Below the pieces are notes generated by a model that saw nothing but the letters and a program-made list of their open reading frames with translations, had not been told where the DNA came from and searched no databases. Shown piece by piece: positions 36,664-45,208 of a stretch of 64,000 bases of DNA (its first letter is position 1; the number at the start of each line of letters is the position of its first letter). The position numbers and the translations under genes were made by a program. The stretch is from the NCBI RefSeq assembly GCF_000332095.2, contig NZ_KI913949.1, positions 4,363,048 through 4,427,047 on the forward strand. Direction: 5' to 3'. Source of the DNA: Leptolyngbya sp. PCC 6406. Its GTDB lineage: Bacteria > Cyanobacteriota > Cyanobacteriia > Phormidesmidales > Phormidesmidaceae.

Positions 36664-37665
36664 ATGTCCTCCCCCCAACCCACCATCCTCGTTACTGGCG
36701 GCGCAGGCTACATCGGCTCCCATGGGGTCTTGGCCCTAGAGGCAGCGGGGTATCCCGTTGTTATCCTTGATACCCTGGAGTACGGCCATCGGGAACTGGT
36801 GGAACAGCACCTCCAGGCCCAACTGATTGTGGGGAGCACCACCGATCGCGCCCTACTGGATGAGATTTTCCAGGCCCACAACATTGGGGCAGTGATGCAC
36901 TTCGCCGCCTACATCGCCGTAGGGGAATCGGTACAGAAACCCGCCGAGTACTACCACAACAATGTGGTGGGCACCTTGACCCTGCTGGAGGCTATGCTGG
37001 CCGCCGATGTGAAGCGACTCGTGTTTTCCTCTACCTGCGCCATCTACGGTCCACCCAAAACCGTCCCCATTCCCGAAGACCATCCCCAAAACCCCATCAG
37101 CCCCTACGCCACCAGCAAACTGATGGTGGAGCACATGCTCCGGGACTTTGACGCCGCCTATGGGCTGAAGGCGGTGGCCTTTCGCTACTTCAATGCCGCC
37201 GGGGCCGATCCCCAGGGCCGCCTCGGGGAAGATCACCATCCGGAAACCCATCTGATTCCCCTGGTGCTGCTCACGGCCCTGGGTAAACGGCAGTCTATTG
37301 CCATCTTTGGCACCGACTACGACACCCCCGACGGGACCTGTATCCGTGACTATGTTCATGTCTCTGACCTAGCCTCAGCCCACGTCAAGGGGGTGGATTA
37401 TTTGTTGGCCGGCGGTGACAGTACCTTTATTAATCTGGGCAACGGCAATGGCTTCTCGGTGCGGGAGGTGATTGACACGGCCCGCCGCATGACGGGGCGA
37501 GAGATTCCCGCTGTCGAGTGCGATCGCCGTCCCGGTGATCCCCCTAGTCTGGTGGGCAGCAGCGATCGCGCCCGTGATCTCCTGGGCTGGGAGCCTGCCT
37601 ATCCCGATTTGGACTCCATCATTGCCCATGCTTGGCGGTGGCATCGGGAGCGGCATGGGGGGTGA
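36664..37665 (+). CDS. galE: UDP-glucose 4-epimerase
   Basis: GalE interconverts UDP-glucose and UDP-galactose using bound NAD. The 333-aa SDR-type product has VTGGAGYIGSHGVLALEAAG (NAD loop), the catalytic Ser/Thr in LVFSSTCAIYGPP, and the YATSK Tyr-Lys pair at about residues 146-150. GTCIRDYVHVSDLASAH is also typical. Its TGA lies at the start of the TGATGGGG repeat tract. Confidence 0.94.
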   Translation: MSSPQPTILVTGGAGYIGSHGVLALEAAGYPVVILDTLEYGHRELVEQHLQAQLIVGSTTDRALLDEIFQAHNIGAVMHFAAYIAVGESVQKPAEYYHNNVVGTLTLLEAMLAADVKRLVFSSTCAIYGPPKTVPIPEDHPQNPISPYATSKLMVEHMLRDFDAAYGLKAVAFRYFNAAGADPQGRLGEDHHPETHLIPLVLLTALGKRQSIAIFGTDYDTPDGTCIRDYVHVSDLASAHVKGVDYLLAGGDSTFINLGNGNGFSVREVIDTARRMTGREIPAVECDRRPGDPPSLVGSSDRARDLLGWEPAYPDLDSIIAHAWRWHRERHGG

Positions 37666-37694
37666 TGGGGTGATGGGGTGATGGGGTGATGGGG
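37663..37694. repeat. Octamer tandem repeat TGATGGGG x4
   Basis: Four exact units start inside the galE stop codon. It is the reverse complement of the CCCCATCA tract at 50437-50500. Confidence 0.9.
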
Positions 37695-37771
37695 TGTTGG
37701 CGAAGCCTGCCCGAAGGGCTTAGGGGTGTGGAGGTGACAGGTGAGAGAGAGTTTTGAATTTTGAATTTCTT

Positions 37772-37921
37772 GTAGGGGCGCGGTTTCCGCGCCCAATGCA
37801 GGATGTCGCCGTAGGGGTATGGTTTCTGTGTCCAATGGAGGATGCCCCAATGGTGGGGACGCGGTTTCTGTGTCCAATGGAGGACGCTGACAATGGTAGG
37901 GGCGCGGTTTCCGCGCCCAAT
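37772..37921. repeat. GGGCGCGG hairpin repeat cluster
   Basis: There are two perfect copies (37772-37798 and 37895-37921) and two diverged copies (about 37811-37837 and 37852-37880, with GGTTTCTGTGTCC in place of GGTTTCCGCGCCC). The whole cluster is open in the menE reading frame. Confidence 0.85.
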
Positions 37922-37939
37922 GTAGGGTGGGGTGGATGG

Positions 37940-39511
37940 GTGAAGGGGGGGTTGGGTTTGGCGGCGCGGGATATTCTTGGGGCTCAATGCGATCGCAATT
38001 GGCTGGTGGGGTTGGACAGCGCTCAATTCTGGCGGCGGTGGCGGCGGCGATGTCGGAATTTAGAGACTCTGCTGACCAGTGAGGGGGAAGTCTCTATCCT
38101 GCTGGTGACTGCTGATCCGCTGGAAGCTTTGGCGGGCTTTTTTGCGGCATGTTGCTATCCGGTCCATCTCTGGTTGGGTAATCCCACTTGGGGGCAGCGG
38201 GAATGGCGGCAGGTGCTCGGGCAAATTGGTCCGGCTGAGTTTTGGGGTACGGTGCCAGCGGGGATCCGGTTGCCGTCGCTATCGTCCGGGACCAATGCCC
38301 TGGGGTCGGGAGATGCCCTGTTACCGTCGCCAGCCACCACCCAAATCTGGATTCCCACTGGGGGGTCTTCGGGGGATCTGCGTTTTGCCTGCCATGACTG
38401 GACAACTTTGACCGCTTCGGTGGCGGGATTTTGCCAGCATTTCCAAGCTATTTGTCCTAGGACGGCGGTGACGGCCTACTGTGTGCTGCCGCTGTACCAT
38501 GTCAGCGGGCTGATGCAGGCGCTGCGCTGTTTGGTGACGGGGGGACAATTGTGGGTGCAGTCCTTTAAGGAACTCCAGCAGGGGGAGCCTTTGCCGGGGC
38601 GGGCGGATTTCCTCTCTCTGGTGCCCACGCAATTGCAGCGGCTCCTTACTCCAGGGTCGGAGCGAGTGGTTCCCCAATCCAGGTCAATGGGGACAGGCGG
38701 AACGGCGGCAGGGCGCGCCGTTCTGTCTTCTGATCAGGGTTCTGGGATGGAGCCAATGGGGATCGACCCAGAACGGCTGGCTTGGCTGCGGGGATTCACC
38801 GCTATCCTGCTGGGGGGTGGCCCTCCGTGGCCGGAATTGCTGGCGCGATCGCGGGTTGCCCGTCTACCCTTGGCCCCCACCTACGGCATGACGGAAACCG
38901 CTTCCCAAGTGGCAACCCTATTGCCCTCGGCATTTTTGGCGGGCAACAGTAGTAGTGGACAAGCTCTCCCCCACAGTCACATCACTATCCAGAGTCCGGA
39001 GGGGGAACCCCTGCCACCCAATACCTCGGGGCTGATCACGATCTCGGCGGAGTCTCTCGCTGGTCGCTATCGGCACAGCGCGATGGCCCCTTTGGGCCGG
39101 TCCCTGACCATCGCGGTGCCCTTTCAACCCGGCGATCGGGGGTATTTGGATGCCGCAGGCTATCTATATGTTTTGGGGCGTCAGGGTAATCTGATCATTT
39201 CCGGTGGGGAAAAGGTCCAACCTGAGGAGGTGGAGGCGGCGTTGCTGGCGACGGGGCAGGTGGTGGATGTGGGGGTGGTGGGGGTGCCGGATGGCGATTG
39301 GGGATCTGCGATCGCGGTCCTCTGGGTTCCCCGCAATGCTGCTGCTGCTGCCGATCCCACCCTCTTGAAAGCTGCTCTCAAGGGCCAACTCAGCCCCTAC
39401 AAAATCCCCAAGCACTGGCTGACCTGCCCCGAACTACCCCGCAATGCCCAGGGCAAACTCAACCGTAGGGTTTTACAACAGCAGGCTATGGAGATCCTAT
39501 CGACCCCTTAA
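37940..39511 (+). CDS. menE: 2-Succinylbenzoate-CoA ligase
   Basis: MenE activates o-succinylbenzoate with CoA and ATP in phylloquinone synthesis. The 523-aa product has the adenylate-forming core IWIPTGGSSGDLRFACHDWT, LAPTYGMTETASQVATLLPS, DRGYLDAAGYLYVLGRQGNL and the C-terminal Lys in NAQGKLNRRVL. The start is uncertain: GTG 37940 is the first plausible start after the repeat cluster, since the frame is open through it to 37754. A non-conserved insert lies near residues 233-270, and a REP-like palindrome is embedded in the coding region at 39079-39116. Confidence 0.88.
   Translation: MKGGLGLAARDILGAQCDRNWLVGLDSAQFWRRWRRRCRNLETLLTSEGEVSILLVTADPLEALAGFFAACCYPVHLWLGNPTWGQREWRQVLGQIGPAEFWGTVPAGIRLPSLSSGTNALGSGDALLPSPATTQIWIPTGGSSGDLRFACHDWTTLTASVAGFCQHFQAICPRTAVTAYCVLPLYHVSGLMQALRCLVTGGQLWVQSFKELQQGEPLPGRADFLSLVPTQLQRLLTPGSERVVPQSRSMGTGGTAAGRAVLSSDQGSGMEPMGIDPERLAWLRGFTAILLGGGPPWPELLARSRVARLPLAPTYGMTETASQVATLLPSAFLAGNSSSGQALPHSHITIQSPEGEPLPPNTSGLITISAESLAGRYRHSAMAPLGRSLTIAVPFQPGDRGYLDAAGYLYVLGRQGNLIISGGEKVQPEEVEAALLATGQVVDVGVVGVPDGDWGSAIAVLWVPRNAAAAADPTLLKAALKGQLSPYKIPKHWLTCPELPRNAQGKLNRRVLQQQAMEILSTP
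39079..39116. repeat. REP-like palindrome F inside menE
   Basis: GCGCGATGGCCCCTTTGGGC and GGTCCCTGACCATCGCGG, nearly identical to the copy at 26991, here translated in frame as SAMAPLGRSLTIA. Confidence 0.75.
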
Positions 39512-39912
39512 CCCATGGCTTGCAACCACTGGTCCAGAATTTCCGGTAGGGGGTGGCGGCGGCGAGTGGCGGTGTCAATACAGAGATGACGGGTGGTGAC
39601 GGTAGCTGCGGTCTTAGCTTCTGGCCCTTGCACGTCGTAATGAATTTCAAACCCATGATCCCCTTGGCGCTGGGGATGGCCGTGAATAATGAGGGCATCA
39701 CCGCACCGCAGCGGTCGGCGAAAGTCCACTGAACTGTGGACGATGGGTATCGCCAGTGGACCCGGTCCAAAAAAGGTGACGAGAACGATGCCCGCGTCCC
39801 CTAAGGCGGCCTCATAGGCATCATGGCAAATCGCCAAGACATTCGCGAAGTACATCACCCCAGCAGCATCAGTGTCCCGAAACCGCACGACGTAGGGATA
39901 GATAAAGGCCAT
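39508..39912 (-). CDS. 1,4-Dihydroxy-2-naphthoyl-CoA thioesterase (4HBT family)
   Basis: The protein hydrolyses DHNA-CoA in phylloquinone synthesis. The 134-aa hot-dog-fold product has FRDTDAAGVMYFANVLAICH near the N-terminus, including the catalytic Asp, and HSSVDFRRPLRCGDALIIHG, as in the Synechocystis Slr0204 group. It converges on menE with a four-base stop overlap, so the two pathway neighbours are transcribed toward each other. Confidence 0.88.
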   Translation of the reverse strand: MAFIYPYVVRFRDTDAAGVMYFANVLAICHDAYEAALGDAGIVLVTFFGPGPLAIPIVHSSVDFRRPLRCGDALIIHGHPQRQGDHGFEIHYDVQGPEAKTAATVTTRHLCIDTATRRRHPLPEILDQWLQAMG

Positions 39913-39920
39913 GGTGGCCG

Positions 39921-41147
39921 TTAGCTGGCATTGGGCTGGGCTGGACGGTAGGGAATTTCTACCGGCTCTAACTCGGTCGCGGCTTCCGCTTGGGCTCCCG
40001 TTAGGGCACTTAAGGCTTGTAGAGGCTGATTCAGAGTATGCATGAGATTGACCTTGGCGTAGGCCAAGAGGTCATTGGGATCCACCAACACCCAGCCTTG
40101 GGCAGTGAGTTGTCGCAGCTCAAAATGGAGGTGGGGTCCGGTGGAGTTGCCCGTGCTGCCCACCAAGCCAATGACCTCACCCTGCTCTACTGTTTCTCCA
40201 GGACGCACCATCAATTGAGACATGTGGGCGTAGCGGGTTTCCTGGTTGCCATCCTCGTGGCGCAGAATCACTGTTAATCCATAGCCACCTAAATAATCGG
40301 CGGTGATTACCGTGCCGGCCTTGGCAGCTAGGATTGGGGTTCCCGTGGGGGCACCCAAATCGGTACCAGCATGGAAGCGACTATCGCCAAAAATAGGGTG
40401 GGTGCGCCATCCAAACAGGGAAGTAATGGGAGCGGGGGTTGCCAGCGGAAAGATAAATTCCTCGACGCCGCGTCGGATCACATTCAAAGGGCGCAGGCTC
40501 GCATTCAGGGCTTCCCGACTGATGAGGGTGGTATTGCCCACGGTGACGCCATCAATGCCGACGGTGACGGGACCGACGCGGACATTGCCGGATCCTGCTT
40601 GGGTGCCACTGCCCCCAGTTGCACCGGCATCGCCATTCGCGCCATAGCCTGCGACGCCACCCACGGCTGGGGCCGCACCGCCACAACTCCGGGCGGGAGC
40701 GGTTTGTCCTTGGGCAACGGTGATGCGACAGCCTGTTGATCGTTCTGAAAAGACTACGGTGGGGCTATTGGGGGAGCGTGTCGCCCCCACCCCATACTCG
40801 GTCGGATCGATAAAGGAGCCGTTGTAGCTCTCGGGCACATTGGGTTGGGCTGGGGCTACCTGGGGTGCTGGGGCTGGGGGCGTCACTGGCTGGACAGCGG
40901 GAGCCGCAGGTTCCGGGGCTGGGGCTTGGGGCCGCAGCAGGGATTCGGCAGAGGTCTCTACAGGAGCCGCTGTGGGGGTGGATTCCTCTGCCCGTGCCGG
41001 AGTACCGATTAAAGTCCAGCCGCTGACGATGCCCACGCTGCCCGCGATCGCAAATTTTTGCCACATTGCCATGGTGGGTAAAGCCTTCAATATTGCTTTG
41101 CTGGTGACCTGCTCGGAACCCATTTTGACTACTCCGTCAAACACCAT
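39921..41147 (-). CDS. M23-family peptidase (LytM-like), exported
   Basis: The protein is likely a cell-wall endopeptidase or divisome/EnvC-like factor. The 408-aa product has an N-terminal hydrophobic segment (FAIAGSVGIVSGWTLIG), a long Pro/Ala linker and a C-terminal M23 domain with zinc ligands in FHAGTDLGAPTGTPILAAKA and STGPHLHFELR, plus YAHMSQL. ATG 41147 lies in the second unit of a 24-bp tandem duplication. An internal ATG at MGSEQVTSK is an alternative start. Confidence 0.88.
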   Translation of the reverse strand: MVFDGVVKMGSEQVTSKAILKALPTMAMWQKFAIAGSVGIVSGWTLIGTPARAEESTPTAAPVETSAESLLRPQAPAPEPAAPAVQPVTPPAPAPQVAPAQPNVPESYNGSFIDPTEYGVGATRSPNSPTVVFSERSTGCRITVAQGQTAPARSCGGAAPAVGGVAGYGANGDAGATGGSGTQAGSGNVRVGPVTVGIDGVTVGNTTLISREALNASLRPLNVIRRGVEEFIFPLATPAPITSLFGWRTHPIFGDSRFHAGTDLGAPTGTPILAAKAGTVITADYLGGYGLTVILRHEDGNQETRYAHMSQLMVRPGETVEQGEVIGLVGSTGNSTGPHLHFELRQLTAQGWVLVDPNDLLAYAKVNLMHTLNQPLQALSALTGAQAEAATELEPVEIPYRPAQPNAS

Positions 41148-41184
41148 TGCCAAACCTTAGTCAAACACCATTGCCAAACCTTAC
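41137..41184 (-). repeat. 24-bp tandem duplication over the M23 gene start
   Basis: Two copies differing by one base lie at 41137-41160 and 41161-41184. Each contains an ATG; the upstream one reads MVFD followed by TAA, making a four-codon leader ORF just before the true start. The birA stop codon is inside the upstream copy. Confidence 0.85.
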
Positions 41185-41993
41185 GCATTGTAGCCTAGCT
41201 GAATCTCGCCCGGTTTCAGCGCTTGGATAGAGATCCCCGTGGGAGAGAAAACCTGCACTTGCAGGTGACCCGTTTCAGAGACGCCGATAATCGTTGCGGG
41301 GTGCCCTGCGACCGTGACACTTTGGCCCCTATTGACCAGATATTGATGATACTGGTCTAGCAACGTCGGGATCCCCTGCTGCTGCCAGCAATAGTAGCCC
41401 TGGAGCATCCCGCGCAGTGCGATCGCGGCTAAATCTTCCAAACTTTGCAGGGCTATCGGGGGGGAATCCGGCAGTAGTTCCACCAATCGCTGACCTGTTT
41501 CAGGGACGGGGTTAGTCCAATTCAGCCCCACCCCCACCACAGCCATGGGCATCCGCTGGTTGACCCTGCGCGTCTCCGTGAGAATTCCCCCCACCTTGCG
41601 CCCCTGGGAGATCAAGTCATTGGGCCATTTAATCTGAATCGGCAGTCCTAAACGGTTCAAGGCCGCCGTAATGCCCCAGGCAGTGGCAAGGGTGAGAAGA
41701 GCCCGATCCCCCAAGACCACTTCTAACTCCAGCACGAGGGATAGATACAGTCCCCCGACCGCAGAGGTCCACGGACGCCCCCACTGCCCCCGCCCCGCCG
41801 TTTGCTCCTGGGCGATGACCACGGTGCCACTCCCCGCCCCCGCTGCCACCAAACGCCACGCTTCGCTATTGGTAGAGGGCAGTTGTGAATACAGATGCAG
41901 GTCAAAGCGAGGGCGTAGACATCCCCAAGTCGGGTCTATCCCCAGATCTGGGGCAGGACGCTTGAGGGCAGCATCAAGACGATTGCGATCCAT
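41181..41993 (-). CDS. birA: Biotin-[acetyl-CoA carboxylase] ligase
   Basis: BirA attaches biotin to the biotin carboxyl carrier protein of acetyl-CoA carboxylase. The 270-aa product has STNSEAWRLVAAGAGSGTVV, the biotin-adenylate loop AQEQTAGRGQWGRPWTSAVG, and IKWPNDLISQGRKVGGILTE with the catalytic Lys. No N-terminal HTH is seen, so it is probably a monofunctional ligase. ATG 41993 gives MDRNRLDAALKRP. The M23 gene follows with 33 bases between. Confidence 0.93.
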   Translation of the reverse strand: MDRNRLDAALKRPAPDLGIDPTWGCLRPRFDLHLYSQLPSTNSEAWRLVAAGAGSGTVVIAQEQTAGRGQWGRPWTSAVGGLYLSLVLELEVVLGDRALLTLATAWGITAALNRLGLPIQIKWPNDLISQGRKVGGILTETRRVNQRMPMAVVGVGLNWTNPVPETGQRLVELLPDSPPIALQSLEDLAAIALRGMLQGYYCWQQQGIPTLLDQYHQYLVNRGQSVTVAGHPATIIGVSETGHLQVQVFSPTGISIQALKPGEIQLGYNA

Positions 41994-42050
41994 GGGGCGA
42001 GAACTATTCTTTTGAGTACAAGTAAGGTACAAGTCGCAAATTCTTCGGTA

Positions 42051-42723
42051 TTACTGGACGGGTGTTGATGGCGCGATGGTCTTCGACCGGCCTATGGCCA
42101 TCGCAGATCCAATTCTCTTCAGAATCTGCAAAACCGATTGCCATTCCTCCCCTAGGGTGTAGAGCGAAAATACCCGCGATAGGTCGTACTGACCTAGGGA
42201 CTGAGGAGCCAATTTCACAAATAAAACATCATCGCCATTGGTCATCAGGCCAAAGGTTGGACGGTCCGCATCGGTGTTTGTCATCATATAGGCCAGGGTT
42301 TGAGGCAAGGCCGATCGTGTCGAAATCATCGTTTTTTTGGCCTCCAAGACCAACACCCAAAAACTTTGATTCAGAACCAGGGCATCAATGTGGCCTCGCA
42401 ACACTTCCTCCCCGTCATCTACCGAAATCTCTACTGCCGCCTCTGCCCTGAGCTTGAAAGGGGGATCGTAAAACCCCGTCAGTTCCAACAATGGGGAAGC
42501 AACGAGCAACATCACCGATCCCTCCAGCAGTTCCCCATCGGCGCGGTGGTACAACAACCGTTGTCATATCACGGTCAAGCGGTCTTGCTCCGTGGGCGTG
42601 AGGCTGGGTTGGGGTTCCCGCCATTCTGGGAAAAAGGTAATCTTCACTGTGGCGCAACCCCAGGCGGGCTTCCAGCTCCGCCAAGGTCTTGAATGCCTCT
42701 GTCATTGCAACAACCTTAGCCAT
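42051..42723 (-). pseudogene. Broken restriction/nuclease-like protein
   Basis: The reading starts MAKVVAMTEAFKTLAELEAR and should continue DYLFPEWREPQPSLTP, but one extra T in a T-run near 42631 shifts the frame. The restored frame then meets TGA at 42564-42566 before LLYHRADGELLEGSVMLLVA. The second half has HIDALVLNQSFWVLVLEAKK (a D then E-x-K pattern typical of PD-(D/E)XK folds) and resembles cyanobacterial type I restriction R-N-like stand-alone proteins. Two independent lesions mark it as inactive. Confidence 0.8.
42071..42105. repeat. REP-like palindrome F, copy 4
   Basis: GCGCGATGGTCTTCGACCGG then CCTATGGCCATCGCAGA. It lies at the 3' end of the broken nuclease-like gene. Confidence 0.7.
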
Positions 42724-42748
42724 CCTGATGTCTCGGTCTCTTAGGAAC

Positions 42749-42828
42749 CCGGATCCTGAATAATGTGCAATTCTTGTGGGTCAGGCATCTTGCCTGACTG
42801 TGGACAGCCGGGACGGCTATCCCACGTT
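42749..42828 (+). repeat. Dispersed repeat C, copy 2
   Basis: It matches 19487-19566 in reverse complement, with hairpins CAGGCATCTTGCCTG and AGCCGGGACGGCT. Similarity weakens but continues some 25 bases further to the right. Confidence 0.8.
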
Positions 42829-42863
42829 ATTTGGTCTCTACTCCTTACTAGCGGTTCTCACTT

Positions 42864-42960
42864 GGGTTAAGTACAGGCAAGGGGCTTAACCCCCTTGTTC
42901 GACCCCTTGTTCGCCGAAGTGTCATTAAGTTGAGGTGTCCCTTATACATTAAGGAACCGC
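42864..42960 (+). repeat. Dispersed repeat B, copy 2
   Basis: It matches 18151-18232 in reverse complement, with an extra internal TTCGACCCCTTG duplication. It lies 36 bases after repeat C copy 2, in the same order as around gcvT. Together the two repeats fill the gap 42724-43020. Confidence 0.8.
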
Positions 42961-43020
42961 TATGGGTCTTCCGGTTAACCGGCCTCTTGTATCATCTTTA
43001 CCAAAATCCTACCGAAACCC

Positions 43021-43836
43021 ATGAATCATGTCTGGTCTTGGTCTACTTGGGAGGGACAGCCCTACTTAACTACGGATTTACTGAGTCCCTGGCCCCATGG
43101 CTTCTTTACGGCCCAGTCATGGCCCCAAACCCCAGAAACCCTGACGCCGGGACTGGCCTCTCCTGCTATGGTCTATCGAGCCCAGCAGGTTCACGGCAAT
43201 CGCATTGTGCAGCCCGAGGACTTTCCCCCTGGGGTGTCCGTCGATCCGCTTGCAGTCAACGGGATGGAAACTCTAACACCGCCCCGCCCAGAAGCGGATG
43301 GGGTCATGTCTACGGCGGCGGGTCAGGCGCTGTGGGTGTGTTCCGCCGACTGCACCCCGGCCCTAATTGCCGATGGTGAGACTGGACAGGCGGTGGCGGT
43401 CCATGCCGGGTGGCGCGGCACCGCCCAGAAAATTGTGCCCCTGGCCATTGCCCGTATGCAAGCCCAGGGAAGTGATTTGGCCGATTTGCGGGTGGCTCTG
43501 GGGCCTGCGATCGCAGGTCAGGTTTACCAAGTCAGCACCCAGGTTGCGGTGGAGGTGGGCCGATCCCTGCTGGGGGAGGATGCTGAGACTGAGGAGGCGG
43601 CGATTCTGAAACACCTGAGCCAAGGAGAAGCCCCACCGATTCTGCCCGATCCCCAGCCCGGTCGCGTGCGGCTAGATGTCCGCCGTATTTTGGCAAGGCA
43701 ACTGACCCAACTGGGTTTAGAGGCAGAACAAGTTGCGATCGCGCCCCACTGTACCTATCAAGAGCCGGAGCGCTTTTTCTCCTATCGCCGCACCAAGGAA
43801 AAGAAGGTGCAGTGGTCTGGCATCGTCAGTTGTTAG
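43021..43836 (+). CDS. pgeF: Peptidoglycan editing factor PgeF / laccase-domain protein
   Basis: The YfiH/PgeF family uses a zinc/copper site to remove mis-incorporated stem residues or act on purine nucleosides. The 271-aa product has QQVHGNRIVQPEDF, the metal-binding WVCSADCTPALIAD and VAVHAGWRGTAQKI (His/Cys ligands), and RFFSYRRTKEK near the C-terminus. The length is normal for the family. It stands alone. Confidence 0.9.
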   Translation: MNHVWSWSTWEGQPYLTTDLLSPWPHGFFTAQSWPQTPETLTPGLASPAMVYRAQQVHGNRIVQPEDFPPGVSVDPLAVNGMETLTPPRPEADGVMSTAAGQALWVCSADCTPALIADGETGQAVAVHAGWRGTAQKIVPLAIARMQAQGSDLADLRVALGPAIAGQVYQVSTQVAVEVGRSLLGEDAETEEAAILKHLSQGEAPPILPDPQPGRVRLDVRRILARQLTQLGLEAEQVAIAPHCTYQEPERFFSYRRTKEKKVQWSGIVSC

Positions 43837-43870
43837 CCTGCATTTTCAGGTGGCATCAATCGTGTAGAAG

Positions 43871-45208
43871 CTAATAGGGAAGGCAGGTCTCTAAATTGCT
43901 GGTTGACTGAGACGAGTTGATTAAGCCATTGTTTTCAAGGATTGACTCAATCGTCTGTTGGCTGACGCTGAAATATTCAGCCGCATCCTCTATGGCGGAT
44001 TCCGAATAGTCATCAGCCAAGTAAGACTGCAAGCTACTGAGAGGACAAAGAAACTCCGCAGCAAAAGCACGTTGATACTTTTGTCGTGAGGTTCTAAGGT
44101 CTGTGCTGGCAAGCCATGATTTTCCATGGCTACTGTAGAACAAGTAATCACCAATAAATCTAGCCAATTCAAATCTTCTTGCAATTGGATGTCTTTTTCT
44201 AGGGTGAAACTTAAACCCGGTTTGTTTCGATGGAACTGCGATTGAAATGGCCTGCCGACTTGGAGGATTCCATGCTTCATATTCAGACTTTTGTAGACCC
44301 AGTAAGTCATACAGTTTATCGTTCACAACTGGATCATCTCCAATATCTATGGCATCGCGTAGAGAGGATGCCAACTTGTTCGCCTGCTGCCAAGGCACCT
44401 TTGGAAGTTCTTGCAGAACAGAGTTTTCAATGGAAATTTCGGGTTTTCCATACAGTCCTAATTCTTGAGTTAATTCTGCGATTGTTTCGCTAAGTGGTTG
44501 CGCCTCTGATATATATTTGCTATAGGCAGGAGCTATTTCCGAAAAAGTCTCTTTCCCAATTTTTTCGGCAAGATCTAGAGCATCTGTGACAAGGTTTTCA
44601 GAAGCCTCGTCAGGATCAAAACCCAATTCAGCTTCACAACGACGATACTGACTTGAATATGAGTCAGAAAGCTCTTCTTGAACTTCTTCCCAAAGATTAG
44701 CGAGTGGTGTTTCCGCAACGCCTGTTGCGTTAAGACGAGATAGGACAGACTCAATGAAATCTCTTGCCTTTTGCTCAAAATCAAGAAGGCTTATTGGGAA
44801 TGACTGATTAAGGCTATTGATGTACCTAACTGATTGTTGATCAGCAGTGTTAGATGTTGTAGACCATATCTGCATTAATTCGGTATCTGAAGCGAGTACT
44901 ACTCTGGGCCAAATGAATCCTTGATTCGCTGCCGTCAGCTCATGGGCCATCCTCCAATTGGCTGAAGGCTTAGTGCCTTTAGGAGGAAGAGGCTCGTAGA
45001 GTAACCTCCACCATGCGGAAACCATCCATGCAGCTAGAGGATAGGCAGAGACTAGAACAGTGTCACGAATTGTTTGAGACCAGGTATCTTCATTTCTAGT
45101 AAGACTGATATCTCCTACGCTTAATCCAAACATACCCATAGTCTGCTGGATCTCGGGCGAATCATTTCCGCTTGTAAGCCAGTCAAAATTAAGACTTAGC
45201 GAGTTCAC
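43871..45208 (-). CDS. ImmA/IrrE-like protein lacking the HExxH motif
   Basis: The 445-aa product has a long N-terminal region of unknown type. Its C-terminal part (about 325-420) follows the ImmA/IrrE pattern: PIARRFELARFIGDYLFYSS sits where RFxLAHELGH would be, so His, Glu and His become Arg, Phe and Asp. YQRAFAAEFLCPLSSLQSYL then corresponds to the AnrFAaeLLmP segment, and IEDAAEYFSVSQQTIESILE to the following HTH-like helix pair. It overlaps the upstream gene by 20 bases and is A+T-rich. It is probably a regulator, toxin or defence component rather than a protease. Confidence 0.7.
   Translation of the reverse strand: MNSLSLNFDWLTSGNDSPEIQQTMGMFGLSVGDISLTRNEDTWSQTIRDTVLVSAYPLAAWMVSAWWRLLYEPLPPKGTKPSANWRMAHELTAANQGFIWPRVVLASDTELMQIWSTTSNTADQQSVRYINSLNQSFPISLLDFEQKARDFIESVLSRLNATGVAETPLANLWEEVQEELSDSYSSQYRRCEAELGFDPDEASENLVTDALDLAEKIGKETFSEIAPAYSKYISEAQPLSETIAELTQELGLYGKPEISIENSVLQELPKVPWQQANKLASSLRDAIDIGDDPVVNDKLYDLLGLQKSEYEAWNPPSRQAISIAVPSKQTGFKFHPRKRHPIARRFELARFIGDYLFYSSHGKSWLASTDLRTSRQKYQRAFAAEFLCPLSSLQSYLADDYSESAIEDAAEYFSVSQQTIESILENNGLINSSQSTSNLETCLPY

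Noticed and set aside
43021-43379. Frame 42930-43379 overlapping the pgeF start
   Set aside because: Out of frame with the conserved HGNRI, ADC and HAGWRG motifs of PgeF.
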